Shown piece after piece: positions 57,127 to 64,000 of a stretch of DNA of 64,000 nt (positions are counted from its first letter, which is position 1; every line of letters begins with the position of its first letter). Made by a program: the position numbers and the translations under genes. Source of the DNA: Herbiconiux aconitum. GTDB taxonomy: Bacteria > Actinomycetota > Actinomycetes > Actinomycetales > Microbacteriaceae. The notes under the pieces are model-generated. The model was not told the origin of the DNA, searched no databases, and was given only the letters and a program-made list of their open reading frames with translations. The DNA is taken from contig NZ_JANLCM010000001.1 of assembly GCF_024979235.1 (NCBI RefSeq), forward strand, positions 620,001-684,000, given 5' to 3'.

Positions 57127-58329
57127 TCAGCTCGCACAGGCTCCCGACGCCACGGGCTCGGTGGCCCCGGCAGCCGCCACGACGGGAGCGATCTCGTCGA
57201 GTGTCATGGCGTATCCGGTGTCGGCGTCGATCGTCGATCGCGCGAAGACCACGCCCACCACCGCACCGCCCTCGTCGAGCAGCGGTCCGCCCGAGTTGCC
57301 CGGGCGCACGGTGCCGCGAAGCGAGTAGATCTCGCGCGTCACCTCGCCCTGTTCGTAGATGTCGCGACCCACCGCATCCATCACCTCGCGCACGCGGGCC
57401 GGCATCACCGAGTAGCCACCGTTCTCGGGATAGCCCGCGACGACTGCCGGATCGGATGCGGCGAGCTCGCTTCCGAGCGCGAGCGGAGCGACCGGGAGCC
57501 CGGGCACCTGGAGCACCGCGAGGTCGCGCACCGGGTCGAACACGACGAGTTCGGCAGGCAGCAGCTCGCCGACCCCGCCAACCTGCACGTAGAGGTCTTC
57601 GGAGCCGGCCACGACGTGGGCGTTCGTGACGATGCGGTCGGCGGCCACCGCCCACCCGCTTCCCTCGGCGTCAGAACCGCAGGCCGGGGCTGAGGAGAGC
57701 ACGCGCACCACGCTTCCGGCGGCGGCGTTGACGGCATCCGGGATGCCGGGCTCCGGCGGCTGCGCGGCCTGGATGCTCTCTCCGCCGAATGCGAAGACCT
57801 GCGGGAACCCGGAATCGTTGAGCGCCGCATCGAGGGTTCCGAGCGCGGTCGACGAGGGCACCGGCGAGAGCGTGTTGAGCGTCGAGACCACCCGCGAAGA
57901 GGCGACGAGTTGGGTGACGGGCATGAGCCCGGTGGTCTGCAGGAAGCCCGCGAGCAGCCACACCACGACGCCCCAGGTCAGCAGCCCGAGCACGGCGCCG
58001 CCGATCGCGTCCAGCCCTCGCCCGATCTTGACCGACCCGATCACGCGGCGCAGCAGCCCGGCCACGAGGGTGAGCACGCCGACCGCCGCCGCCATGCAGA
58101 GAAGAAGGAGCACGCCCGCAGCGATGGTGCGTTGCAGGGCAGTGTTCCAGCCCATTCCGGCGAGCCAGTCCACCACCGGTGGCGCGATCACCGTGGCCAG
58201 GAGCGCTCCGCCGATGATGCCCGCGAGCGAGGCCGCGGTGACGAGAGCGCCGCGCCGCCATCCGCTCAGCACGGCCAGCAGGGCGATCACGATCAGCACG
58301 ATGTCGACGATGATGTCCATTGTCGTCAT
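57127..58329 (-). CDS. MarP-like membrane serine protease (CvpA domain plus trypsin-like domain)
   Basis: This protein of about 400 residues has four N-terminal membrane helices (CvpA/colicin V-production-like, about 5-160) and a periplasmic trypsin-like protease (about 210-390). The triad is visible: His in 'RIVTNAHVVAGSE', Asp in 'DPVRDLAVLQV' and Ser in 'VRPGNSGGPLLD'. Two Cys (in 'APACGSD' and at the C-terminus 'SGACAS') could form the regulatory disulfide known in Mycobacterium MarP. The role would be acid or oxidative stress resistance. The start is ATG 58329 or ATG 58320. Confidence 0.9.
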   Translation of the reverse strand: MTTMDIIVDIVLIVIALLAVLSGWRRGALVTAASLAGIIGGALLATVIAPPVVDWLAGMGWNTALQRTIAAGVLLLLCMAAAVGVLTLVAGLLRRVIGSVKIGRGLDAIGGAVLGLLTWGVVVWLLAGFLQTTGLMPVTQLVASSRVVSTLNTLSPVPSSTALGTLDAALNDSGFPQVFAFGGESIQAAQPPEPGIPDAVNAAAGSVVRVLSSAPACGSDAEGSGWAVAADRIVTNAHVVAGSEDLYVQVGGVGELLPAELVVFDPVRDLAVLQVPGLPVAPLALGSELAASDPAVVAGYPENGGYSVMPARVREVMDAVGRDIYEQGEVTREIYSLRGTVRPGNSGGPLLDEGGAVVGVVFARSTIDADTGYAMTLDEIAPVVAAAGATEPVASGACAS

Positions 58330-58448
58330 GCTATTCAGCGCACCTGGGAGACTCGAGTCGCACACCGGCCGACGCGACGCTGCGGCGCCCGCGACCCGCA
58401 GAGTCAGCAGCGAATCTGAAGTTCTTCAGCTGTCGATATGCTGGCGCC

Positions 58449-58829
58449 ATGTCCGGTTACATCACACCCAAGGGCACCTCCTACCCCGCCCCGCAACGCA
58501 TTCCCGCGAGCAAGGCCGCCGCTCGGTCGCTCTGGTTCGCGCTGTCCATCCTCTTCGCCAACCTCGTGATGACCATGGTCTCCGCGTATGCGCTGAGCCC
58601 GGGCACCGCTCCCGAGGTGGGATGGGTCCTGGCGGGCATCCACCTGGTGATTGCGCTGACGCTGTTCTCTTTCGCGCTGGTCTTCGGCATCAGTGGGCTG
58701 CGCGAAACCGTAGGCGGCCGGCTGCGCGGCCGCGGACAGGCGATCGCCGGGATCGTGGTGGCCGGCGTGCTGCTGTTCTTCGCGTTCGTCACCATGATGA
58801 CCGAGATCGAGCTCGCGTACTTCCGGTAG
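58449..58829 (+). CDS. small membrane protein (DUF4190-like)
   Basis: This 126-residue protein has three predicted helices (about 28-48, 57-80 and 97-118). A Pro-rich cytoplasmic N-terminus precedes them, and 'RGRGQAIAGIVVAGVLLF' near the C-terminus resembles DUF4190 proteins. It is divergent from the protease gene. Function unknown. Confidence 0.65.
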   Translation: MSGYITPKGTSYPAPQRIPASKAAARSLWFALSILFANLVMTMVSAYALSPGTAPEVGWVLAGIHLVIALTLFSFALVFGISGLRETVGGRLRGRGQAIAGIVVAGVLLFFAFVTMMTEIELAYFR

Positions 58830-58938
58830 ACCGCACGGCGTGGAAACCGCCGATCCTGATGGGAACCCCGTATACGGCGCCGGACGCCGCGACGTTTCGG
58901 AGCTGTCCGGGTCCCGGGCTCCGGCCGTCGGGGCAGGT

Positions 58939-59502
58939 TCAGGCGAAAGCGGCTGCGGCGCGGGCTTTCACGATCGCCAGGCCGGCCGACGCGAGGGCGC
59001 GGGCGACCGCATCCGGGTCGTCGAGGTAGCCGCCCACCGCCGCTCCGTCGCGCAGCAGCATCAACTCGCCTGCGGCCGCGGCGGGGTCGTCGACGCCCAG
59101 CGTTGCGAGCAGCTGCTCGAAGGCGTGCAGTTGCCAGCGCCGGTGCTCAGCCACGACGAGGCGCACCGGATGCGCAGGATCGGCATACTCGGCCGCCGCG
59201 TTGATGAAGGGGCAGCCCCGGTAGCCCGGCCGGCACGCTGCCGCCATGAGCGTCTCGATGGCACGCGCGAGCGCCTTCTGCGGATCGCCGTCGGCGACCG
59301 CGAGAACCTGCTCGATGGCGGCGCGCTCGTCGGCCGCACGGCGTTCGAGGTAGGCGACCATGAGGTCGTCCTTCGACCGGAAGTGCCGGTAGAAGGTGAC
59401 CTTGGTGGTGCCCACCCGGCCGATGATCTTCTCGGCACTGACGGCCCGGAAGCCCTCGGCGTAGAAAAGCTCGGAGGCTGCTTCGAGTATTCGTTCGCGC
59501 AT
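58939..59502 (-). CDS. TetR-family regulator
   Basis: This 187-residue TetR protein has its helix-turn-helix at 'ERILEAASELFYAEGFRAVSAEKIIGRVGTTKVTFYRHFRSKDDLM' (about 3-48). The ligand domain includes 'RPGYRGCPFINAAAEYADPAHPVR', a Cys-containing segment common in TetR regulators of oxidative or electrophile response. It is divergent from the glutathione-peroxidase gene, with a strong 22-bp palindrome between them. The start is ATG 59502 with AGAGG. Confidence 0.9.
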   Translation of the reverse strand: MRERILEAASELFYAEGFRAVSAEKIIGRVGTTKVTFYRHFRSKDDLMVAYLERRAADERAAIEQVLAVADGDPQKALARAIETLMAAACRPGYRGCPFINAAAEYADPAHPVRLVVAEHRRWQLHAFEQLLATLGVDDPAAAAGELMLLRDGAAVGGYLDDPDAVARALASAGLAIVKARAAAAFA

Positions 59503-59534
59503 CAGAACCTCTTTCTCGACTCGGCTCGACGGCA

Positions 59535-59556
59535 GTAGAGTTACCGGTAAGTCTAC
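59535..59556. promoter_or_regulatory. 22-bp palindromic operator between the TetR and gpx genes
   Basis: The block GTAGAG-TTACCGGTAA-GTCTAC is symmetric except for one pair. Its core TTACCGGTAA (59541-59550) is a perfect palindrome. It lies 33 bases from the TetR start and 34 bases from the gpx GTG, so it can control both. Confidence 0.75.
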
Positions 59557-59589
59557 CTGACGGAACAGTTGATCGAAAGAAGAGCGCTC

Positions 59590-60081
59590 GTGACCGAGAA
59601 CCTCAACCAGATCCCCCTCACCACCATCGACGGAGCCACGACGACCCTCGCCGACTACGCCCCGGTGAAACTCATCGTGAACGTGGCCTCGCGGTGCGGG
59701 CTGGCGCCGCAATACGAGAAGCTCGAGCAGCTGCAGAAGACCTACGGCGAGCGCGGTTTCACGGTGCTCGGCTTTCCGAGCAACCAGTTTCTGCAGGAGC
59801 TCTCCGACACCGACAAGATCAAGGAGTACTGCAGCACCACGTGGGGTGTGACCTTCCCGATGTTCGACAAGGTGAAGGTGAACGGCAAGTCGGCGCATCC
59901 GCTCTACGGCGAGCTCACGAAGACACCCGACGCGGCGGGCAAGGCGGGCCGCGTGAAGTGGAACTTCGAGAAGTTCGTCGTGACGCCCGACGGGCAGGTG
60001 CACCGCTTCCGCCCGACGGTCGAGCCGGATGCGCCAGAGATCGTCGCGCTGATCGAGTCGTCGCTGCCGGCCCAGGCGTAG
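59590..60081 (+). CDS. glutathione-peroxidase-family thiol peroxidase
   Basis: This 163-residue peroxidase of the GPx family uses cysteine, not selenocysteine. The peroxidatic Cys is in 'NVASRCGLAPQYEKLEQL' (about 37), with Gln/Trp/Asn partners in 'GFPSNQF' and 'VKWNFEKFVV'. A resolving Cys is likely in 'KEYCSTTW' (about 83), as in thioredoxin-dependent members. Reduction would be by thioredoxin, since actinobacteria rarely make glutathione. The start is GTG at 59590. Confidence 0.92.
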   Translation: MTENLNQIPLTTIDGATTTLADYAPVKLIVNVASRCGLAPQYEKLEQLQKTYGERGFTVLGFPSNQFLQELSDTDKIKEYCSTTWGVTFPMFDKVKVNGKSAHPLYGELTKTPDAAGKAGRVKWNFEKFVVTPDGQVHRFRPTVEPDAPEIVALIESSLPAQA

Positions 60082-60148
60082 CCGCGAGGATGCGCAGGGC
60101 AGCGCCCGGTGCGGCATTGGGCGCCGGTGCGGCGCCGCGCGCCTCCGT

Positions 60149-60213
60149 TTCGGGAGGAGCTGCGCAACACGAAGGCCGTATGCAGGGGCTCGTGCGCTTC
60201 TCCTCCTCCCGAA
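60149..60213. repeat. 65-bp dispersed palindromic element, family B copy 2 (inverted)
   Basis: It is bounded by TTCGGGAGGAG (60149-60159) and CTCCTCCCGAA (60203-60213). Its reverse complement aligns along nearly its whole length with the copy at 12910-12973, for example in CGTGTTGCGCAGCTCC. It lies between two genes on the same strand (gpx and the methyltransferase), where it could end the gpx transcript. Confidence 0.75.
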
Positions 60214-60252
60214 ATTGGGGCGCGCCCCGCGCGGGCGTAGAGTGACGCTCGC

Positions 60253-61188
60253 ATGAGTGAGATGAACGCATCCGCCCCGCCTGCGGGCAGCGGGCAGGCC
60301 GATGTCGCGGCGATCGTGATGCGGCTGCGGGCCGCCGGATGCGTGTTCGCCGAAGACGAGACCGCGCTGCTGCTCGACGCGGCCGACTCGGCTGACGCGC
60401 TCGAGCGCATGGTCGCCCAGCGGGTCGAAGGACTGCCGCTCGAACACATCCTCGGCTGGGCCGAGTTTGCGGGGTTGCGGATCGCGGTCGATCCGGGCGT
60501 CTTCGTTCCGCGCCGGCGCACCGAGCTGCTCGTCGCTGAGGCGCTCACGCTGCTTCGCCCGGGCGCGGTGGTGCTCGACCTCTGCTGTGGATCGGGCGCG
60601 GTGGGTGCCGCGATCGCGGCCGCCGCCGCCGCCGCAGAAACGGGCGCCGCTACCACCGCCCCCCACCCCACCGCCGATGACGCGGGCGCCTCCAGCACCG
60701 CCGACGCCCGCGCCGATCAACGCGCCGCCGACCCCCGGGTCACGGTGTACGCCGCCGACATCGACCCCGCCGCCGTACGGAGCGCCCGCCGCAATCTCCC
60801 CGGCCCCGGCCGCGTGTTCGAGGGCGACCTCTACGACGCACTCCCCGGCGAGCTCCGCGGAAGCATCGACCTCCTCGTCGTCAACGCGCCCTACGTACCG
60901 AGCGACGCCATCGCCACCATGCCTCCCGAAGCGCGCCTGCACGAGGCCCGCATCGCCCTCGACGGCGGCGACGACGGTCTCGACGTGCAGCGGAGGGTGG
61001 CGACGGATGCGCCGAGCTGGCTCTCCCCCACCGGTCACCTCCTGATCGAGACGAGCGAGCGCCAGGCTCCCACGACAGCGGCCATCTTCGCGGCGGCTGG
61101 ACTGCATCCGCGCATCGTGCACGACGACGAGTTCGACGCCACGGTGGTCATCGGCTCCCGTGAGAGCTCCGCCGCCCCGCCACGCTGA
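60253..61188 (+). CDS. PrmC-related protein-glutamine methyltransferase
   Basis: This 311-residue protein resembles the 'putative protein N5-glutamine methyltransferase' subgroup related to PrmC/HemK. The SAM loop is 'VVLDLCCGSGAVGAAIAA' (about 107-124). The catalytic motif is NAPY ('LLVVNAPYVPSDA', about 210), a change from the NPPY of true PrmC. A poorly conserved Ala/Thr/Asp-rich insert (about 127-160) separates motif I from motif II. It is probably not the housekeeping release-factor enzyme. Confidence 0.85.
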   Translation: MSEMNASAPPAGSGQADVAAIVMRLRAAGCVFAEDETALLLDAADSADALERMVAQRVEGLPLEHILGWAEFAGLRIAVDPGVFVPRRRTELLVAEALTLLRPGAVVLDLCCGSGAVGAAIAAAAAAAETGAATTAPHPTADDAGASSTADARADQRAADPRVTVYAADIDPAAVRSARRNLPGPGRVFEGDLYDALPGELRGSIDLLVVNAPYVPSDAIATMPPEARLHEARIALDGGDDGLDVQRRVATDAPSWLSPTGHLLIETSERQAPTTAAIFAAAGLHPRIVHDDEFDATVVIGSRESSAAPPR

Positions 61189-61203
61189 ACCACACTCGCG
61201 GGC

Positions 61204-61303
61204 GGCACCCGCGACCGACACTGTGCCCTTCCGAGCTGAGCCGCATCGGCGGATGGCACCCGCGGTCACGCAGTGCCCCACCGAACCGAACCGCGTCGCC
61301 GAT
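61204..61303. repeat. degenerate tandem duplication of a 50-bp unit
   Basis: Unit 1 (61204-61254, 51 bp) and unit 2 (61255-61303, 49 bp) both start GGCACCCGCG and share TGCCC, CCGA and CCGC(A/G)TCG(G/C)CG blocks at matching places. The repeat fills half of the 221-bp gap between the methyltransferase and the FAD gene; the rest of the gap shows no clear feature. Confidence 0.5.
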
Positions 61304-61409
61304 CGTGAGGCAATGGGCTCCCGCCGCCGAACCGCGACCATCTCCCCGCCCGGGGTGTCGCACACCGGGTCGACGAGCCGTCGCTGCGGCTCGCCGTAGC
61401 ATGCTGACC

Positions 61410-64000
61410 ATGACATCATCGTCGGCCGGCACTACCGCAGCTCGGGCAGCCGAGGGCGAGGGCCGTGAGTTGGCCGCCCAGCTGCGGGCCAGTGGATTCG
61501 CCGAGGTCGACGACAGCCGGCGTCGCCGCGCCGAGTACTCCAGCGACGCCTCGAACTACCGCGTCGTGCCAGAGGTGGTGGTCTTTCCGCGCGCTGCCGA
61601 CGAGGTGGCCGGGCTGGTGGACTTCGCACGCACCCACGACGTGCCGCTCACAGCGCGCGGCGGGGGCACCTCGGTGGCCGGCAACGCGATCGGTCCCGGC
61701 ATCGTGATGGACCTCTCACGCCACCTCGACCGGGTGCTGAGAATCGACCCGGATGCGCGCACCGCCGTCGTCGAACCGGGTACCACCCTGGGCAGCCTTC
61801 AGCACGCGGCCGCCCCCCACGGCCTCCGCTTCGGCCCCGACCCCTCCACCTGGGCGCGTGCAACCCTCGGCGGCATGATCGGCAACAACGCCTGTGGTCC
61901 GCGCGCGCTCGCGTTCGGACGCACCGCCGACAACGTGATCTCCCTCGACGTGGCCGATGGGCGGGGTCGACGTTTCACGGCGGGGCGCGGCGGCGCGGGT
62001 ACCGGCGCGGCATCCGGGATCGACCTCGTCGACGGCCTGGACTCGCTCGTGAATGCAAACCTCGACGTCATTCGCACCGAGCTCAGCCGCTTCGGGCGGC
62101 AGATCTCGGGCTACTCGCTCGAACACTTGCTGCCCGAGAACGGGCGCGACCTCGCCAAGGCGCTGGTGGGAACCGAGGGCACCTGCGTCGCGGTACTCGG
62201 CGCCACCGTGCGGCTGGTCGACCTGCCGCGCGATCCGGTGCTCGTGGTGCTCGGCTACCCCGACATGGCCTCGGCGGCGGATGCGGTGCCCGCCCTGCTT
62301 CCGCACCACCCGATGGCGATCGAGGGGCTGGATGCGCGGCTGATCGACGCCGTCGTACGACACAGTGGGCCGTTGGCCGCGCCCACCCTGCCCGCCGGCG
62401 GGGGCTGGCTGCTGGTCGAGGTGGCCGACCGCGAACCCGGCGACGCGCTCGATCGCGCCGAGCGCCTCGCACGCGACGCCGGAACCGCCGCCGTTCGCAT
62501 CCTGCCCGCCGGGCCTGAGGCCCGTGCCCTCTGGCGCATCCGCGAAGACGGCGCGGGCCTGGCCGGCCGCACCCCGGCGAACCGGCAGGCCTGGCCCGGG
62601 GTGGAAGACGCCGCGGTTCCGCCCGAGCGACTCGGCGCCTACCTGCGCGACTTCGACGACCTGCTCGGCCGCTACGGGTTGCACGGCTTGCCTTACGGCC
62701 ATTTCGGCGACGGATGCGTGCACGTGCGTCTCGACATCCCACTCGACACCGACGGCGACGTGTTGCGGTCGTTCATGGAGGATGCCGCGATCCTGATCGC
62801 CTCGCACGGCGGCTCACTCTCGGGCGAACACGGCGACGGTCGCGCCCGCAGCGACCTGTTGCGACACATGTACTCGCCGCGCATGCTCGATGTCTTCGGC
62901 GCGTTCAAGCACCTCTTCGACCCGGCGGATGTGTTGAATCCGGGGGTGATCGTGCGTCCGGCATCCGTCGACGCCGAGCTGCGCCGCCCGCACGCGTTGC
63001 CCATCGCCGCGATCAATGGTCTCGCCTTCGCCCACGACGACGGCGACTTCACGAAGGCCGTGCACCGGTGCGTCGGGATCGGCAAGTGCCGGGCCGACAA
63101 CAGCGTCTCGGGCGGGTTCATGTGCCCCAGCTTCCTCGCCACGAAAGACGAGAAGGACTCCACCCGGGGCCGCGCCCGCGTGCTGCAAGACATGATCAAC
63201 GGCACCCTGATCGAAGGCGGGTGGCGAGCACCCGAGGTGGAGGAGTCGCTCGACCTCTGCCTCTCCTGCAAGGCTTGCGCGAGCGACTGTCCGGCCGGAG
63301 TCGACATGGCCGCCTACAAATCCGAGGTGCTGCACCGGAGCTACCGCGGGCGCATCCGGCCCGTCACGCACTACACACTGGGGTGGCTGCCGCGCTGGGC
63401 GCGCATTGCCACCGGTGCGCGCGTCTCGGCAGTCGCGAATGCGGTGCTCTCGGTGCGGGCGTTCGAGAAGCTGGTGCTGCTGGCGGGCGGAATGGATGCG
63501 CGGCGTGCGATCCCGCCGTTCGCGCGGCGGCCGTTCCGGGCCTGGTGGAAAGCGCGGCCGGTCAGCGCCGACCGCGCCGCGGGCGCGGACCGCGGCGCCG
63601 CTGCCCCCGCCCGCAAGCGTGTGCTGCTCTGGGTCGATACCTTCTCCGACAACTTCTCCCCCACCATCGGCCGCGCCGCCGTGTCGGTGCTCGAGTCGGC
63701 CGGCTACGAGATCGTGGTGCCGAACCAGGCCGTGTGCTGCGGACTGACTTGGATCACCACGGGCCAGCTCACCGGGGCGCGCAAGAAGTTGGCGCACCTG
63801 GTGGAGGTGTTCCATCCGTATGTGGCCGACGGCATCCCGATTCTCGGCCTCGAACCGTCGTGCACGGCGGTGCTTCGCTCCGATCTCCTCGAACTACTGC
63901 CCGGTGATCCGCGGGCGCGCGACATCGCATCCGCCACCTATACGCTGGCCGAACTGCTTGCGGCCGAGGAGCCGGTCGGCCCCGGCGCCGCCTGGGTCGC
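61410..64000 (+). CDS. FAD/Fe-S oxidoreductase, D-lactate dehydrogenase-like (3' end beyond window)
   Basis: This open frame runs off the end after 863 codons. The N-terminal FAD-PCMH domain (about 45-260) has 'VPLTARGGGTSVAGNAIGPGIVMDLSRHLDRVL' and 'GGMIGNNACGPRALAFGRTADNV'. The FAD-linked oxidase C-terminal domain includes 'HFGDGCVHVRLD' and 'LSGEHGDGRARS'. The Fe-S domain follows with 'CVGIGKCR...MCPSF' and 'CLSCKACASDCPAGVDM', and the CCG-type 'VCCGLTW' lies near the end. It resembles fused GlcD/GlpC-type (Dld3) respiratory D-lactate or glycolate oxidases. The start is ATG 61410; ATG 61401 is in frame too. Confidence 0.9.
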   Translation, partial: MTSSSAGTTAARAAEGEGRELAAQLRASGFAEVDDSRRRRAEYSSDASNYRVVPEVVVFPRAADEVAGLVDFARTHDVPLTARGGGTSVAGNAIGPGIVMDLSRHLDRVLRIDPDARTAVVEPGTTLGSLQHAAAPHGLRFGPDPSTWARATLGGMIGNNACGPRALAFGRTADNVISLDVADGRGRRFTAGRGGAGTGAASGIDLVDGLDSLVNANLDVIRTELSRFGRQISGYSLEHLLPENGRDLAKALVGTEGTCVAVLGATVRLVDLPRDPVLVVLGYPDMASAADAVPALLPHHPMAIEGLDARLIDAVVRHSGPLAAPTLPAGGGWLLVEVADREPGDALDRAERLARDAGTAAVRILPAGPEARALWRIREDGAGLAGRTPANRQAWPGVEDAAVPPERLGAYLRDFDDLLGRYGLHGLPYGHFGDGCVHVRLDIPLDTDGDVLRSFMEDAAILIASHGGSLSGEHGDGRARSDLLRHMYSPRMLDVFGAFKHLFDPADVLNPGVIVRPASVDAELRRPHALPIAAINGLAFAHDDGDFTKAVHRCVGIGKCRADNSVSGGFMCPSFLATKDEKDSTRGRARVLQDMINGTLIEGGWRAPEVEESLDLCLSCKACASDCPAGVDMAAYKSEVLHRSYRGRIRPVTHYTLGWLPRWARIATGARVSAVANAVLSVRAFEKLVLLAGGMDARRAIPPFARRPFRAWWKARPVSADRAAGADRGAAAPARKRVLLWVDTFSDNFSPTIGRAAVSVLESAGYEIVVPNQAVCCGLTWITTGQLTGARKKLAHLVEVFHPYVADGIPILGLEPSCTAVLRSDLLELLPGDPRARDIASATYTLAELLAAEEPVGPGAAWV

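Noticed and set aside
1..64000. tRNA, rRNA, riboswitch, prophage or insertion-sequence genes
   Set aside because: No cloverleaf-like block ending in CCA context, no rRNA sequence, no transposase or integrase motifs and no known riboswitch core were recognised by eye; small RNAs cannot be excluded.

Overview
This window comes from a high-GC Gram-positive bacterium. I read it as an actinobacterium, probably Microbacteriaceae; that placement is an inference. Supporting signs are very GC-rich coding sequence, a DinB-type protein of the mycothiol-transferase family, a MarP-like periplasmic protease, cell-wall-binding (CWB2) repeats on a secreted enzyme, many 4-bp GTGA/ATGA gene overlaps, and several apparently leaderless starts. 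I see 60 protein genes (the last cut by the window edge), no tRNA or rRNA, no CRISPR array, no prophage and no insertion sequence.

Layout. 1-12900: an ECF42-type sigma factor with its DGPF partner, an NAD(P)-binding protein with an AT-rich operator, a class A penicillin-binding protein, gabT, tag, a ygiC/ygiB-like pair, an aldo/keto reductase and a trehalose-synthase-like GH13 enzyme. 13000-22000: lipB-lipA, a Phd/PIN toxin-antitoxin pair, a methyltransferase, a double-hotdog thioesterase, a NUDIX hydrolase, an AlaX editing protein, a thioredoxin-fold membrane protein without CXXC, and a LuxR regulator. 22200-32540: the phenylacetate (paa) catabolic cluster, with paaF/paaH-like genes, paaI, paaZ, the TetR regulator paaR, paaABCDE and a paaG-like gene. 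32600-37100: a branched-chain/pyruvate 2-oxoacid dehydrogenase operon (E1alpha-E1beta-E2) behind an Lrp/AsnC regulator. A second paaI-like thioesterase at 37163 has the paa operator touching its start codon. 37500-47200: a LysR regulator with an orphan flavoprotein, a GlxA-type regulator, an HD hydrolase, NDH-2, a TetR-alpha/beta hydrolase operon with two abutting 21-bp operators, an AI-2E exporter and a VOC protein. 47248-52671: one 1807-residue secreted protein that joins a lamin-tail domain, an ExeM/NucH-type nuclease, a 5'-nucleotidase and CWB2 repeats. 52900-64000: purS-purQ, a macrodomain protein, an amino-acid permease, a MarP-like protease, a TetR/Gpx divergent pair, a PrmC-like methyltransferase and a FAD/Fe-S oxidoreductase that runs off the end.

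How the parts work together. The paa genes form one regulon. Four copies of the same 18-bp palindromic site (core ACTGAACG, then NN, then YGGYMAGT) lie before the paaF-like gene, in the paaI/paaZ divergent gap, in the paaR/paaA divergent gap and before the second paaI-like gene. Ring activation by CoA ligation (paaK) and the final thiolase (paaJ) are not here. The neighbouring lipB-lipA genes make the lipoyl cofactor that the E2 protein carries.

Most unusual features. (1) Families of 55-80 bp intergenic palindromes, two of them present as clearly homologous copies far apart, mostly between convergent genes, with two palindromes of similar design inside reading frames. (2) Short in-frame tandem repeats in the linkers or tails of several otherwise conserved enzymes, the clearest being eleven perfect 9-bp units between the two catalytic domains of PaaZ. 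(3) Several crisp palindromic operators, listed one by one.
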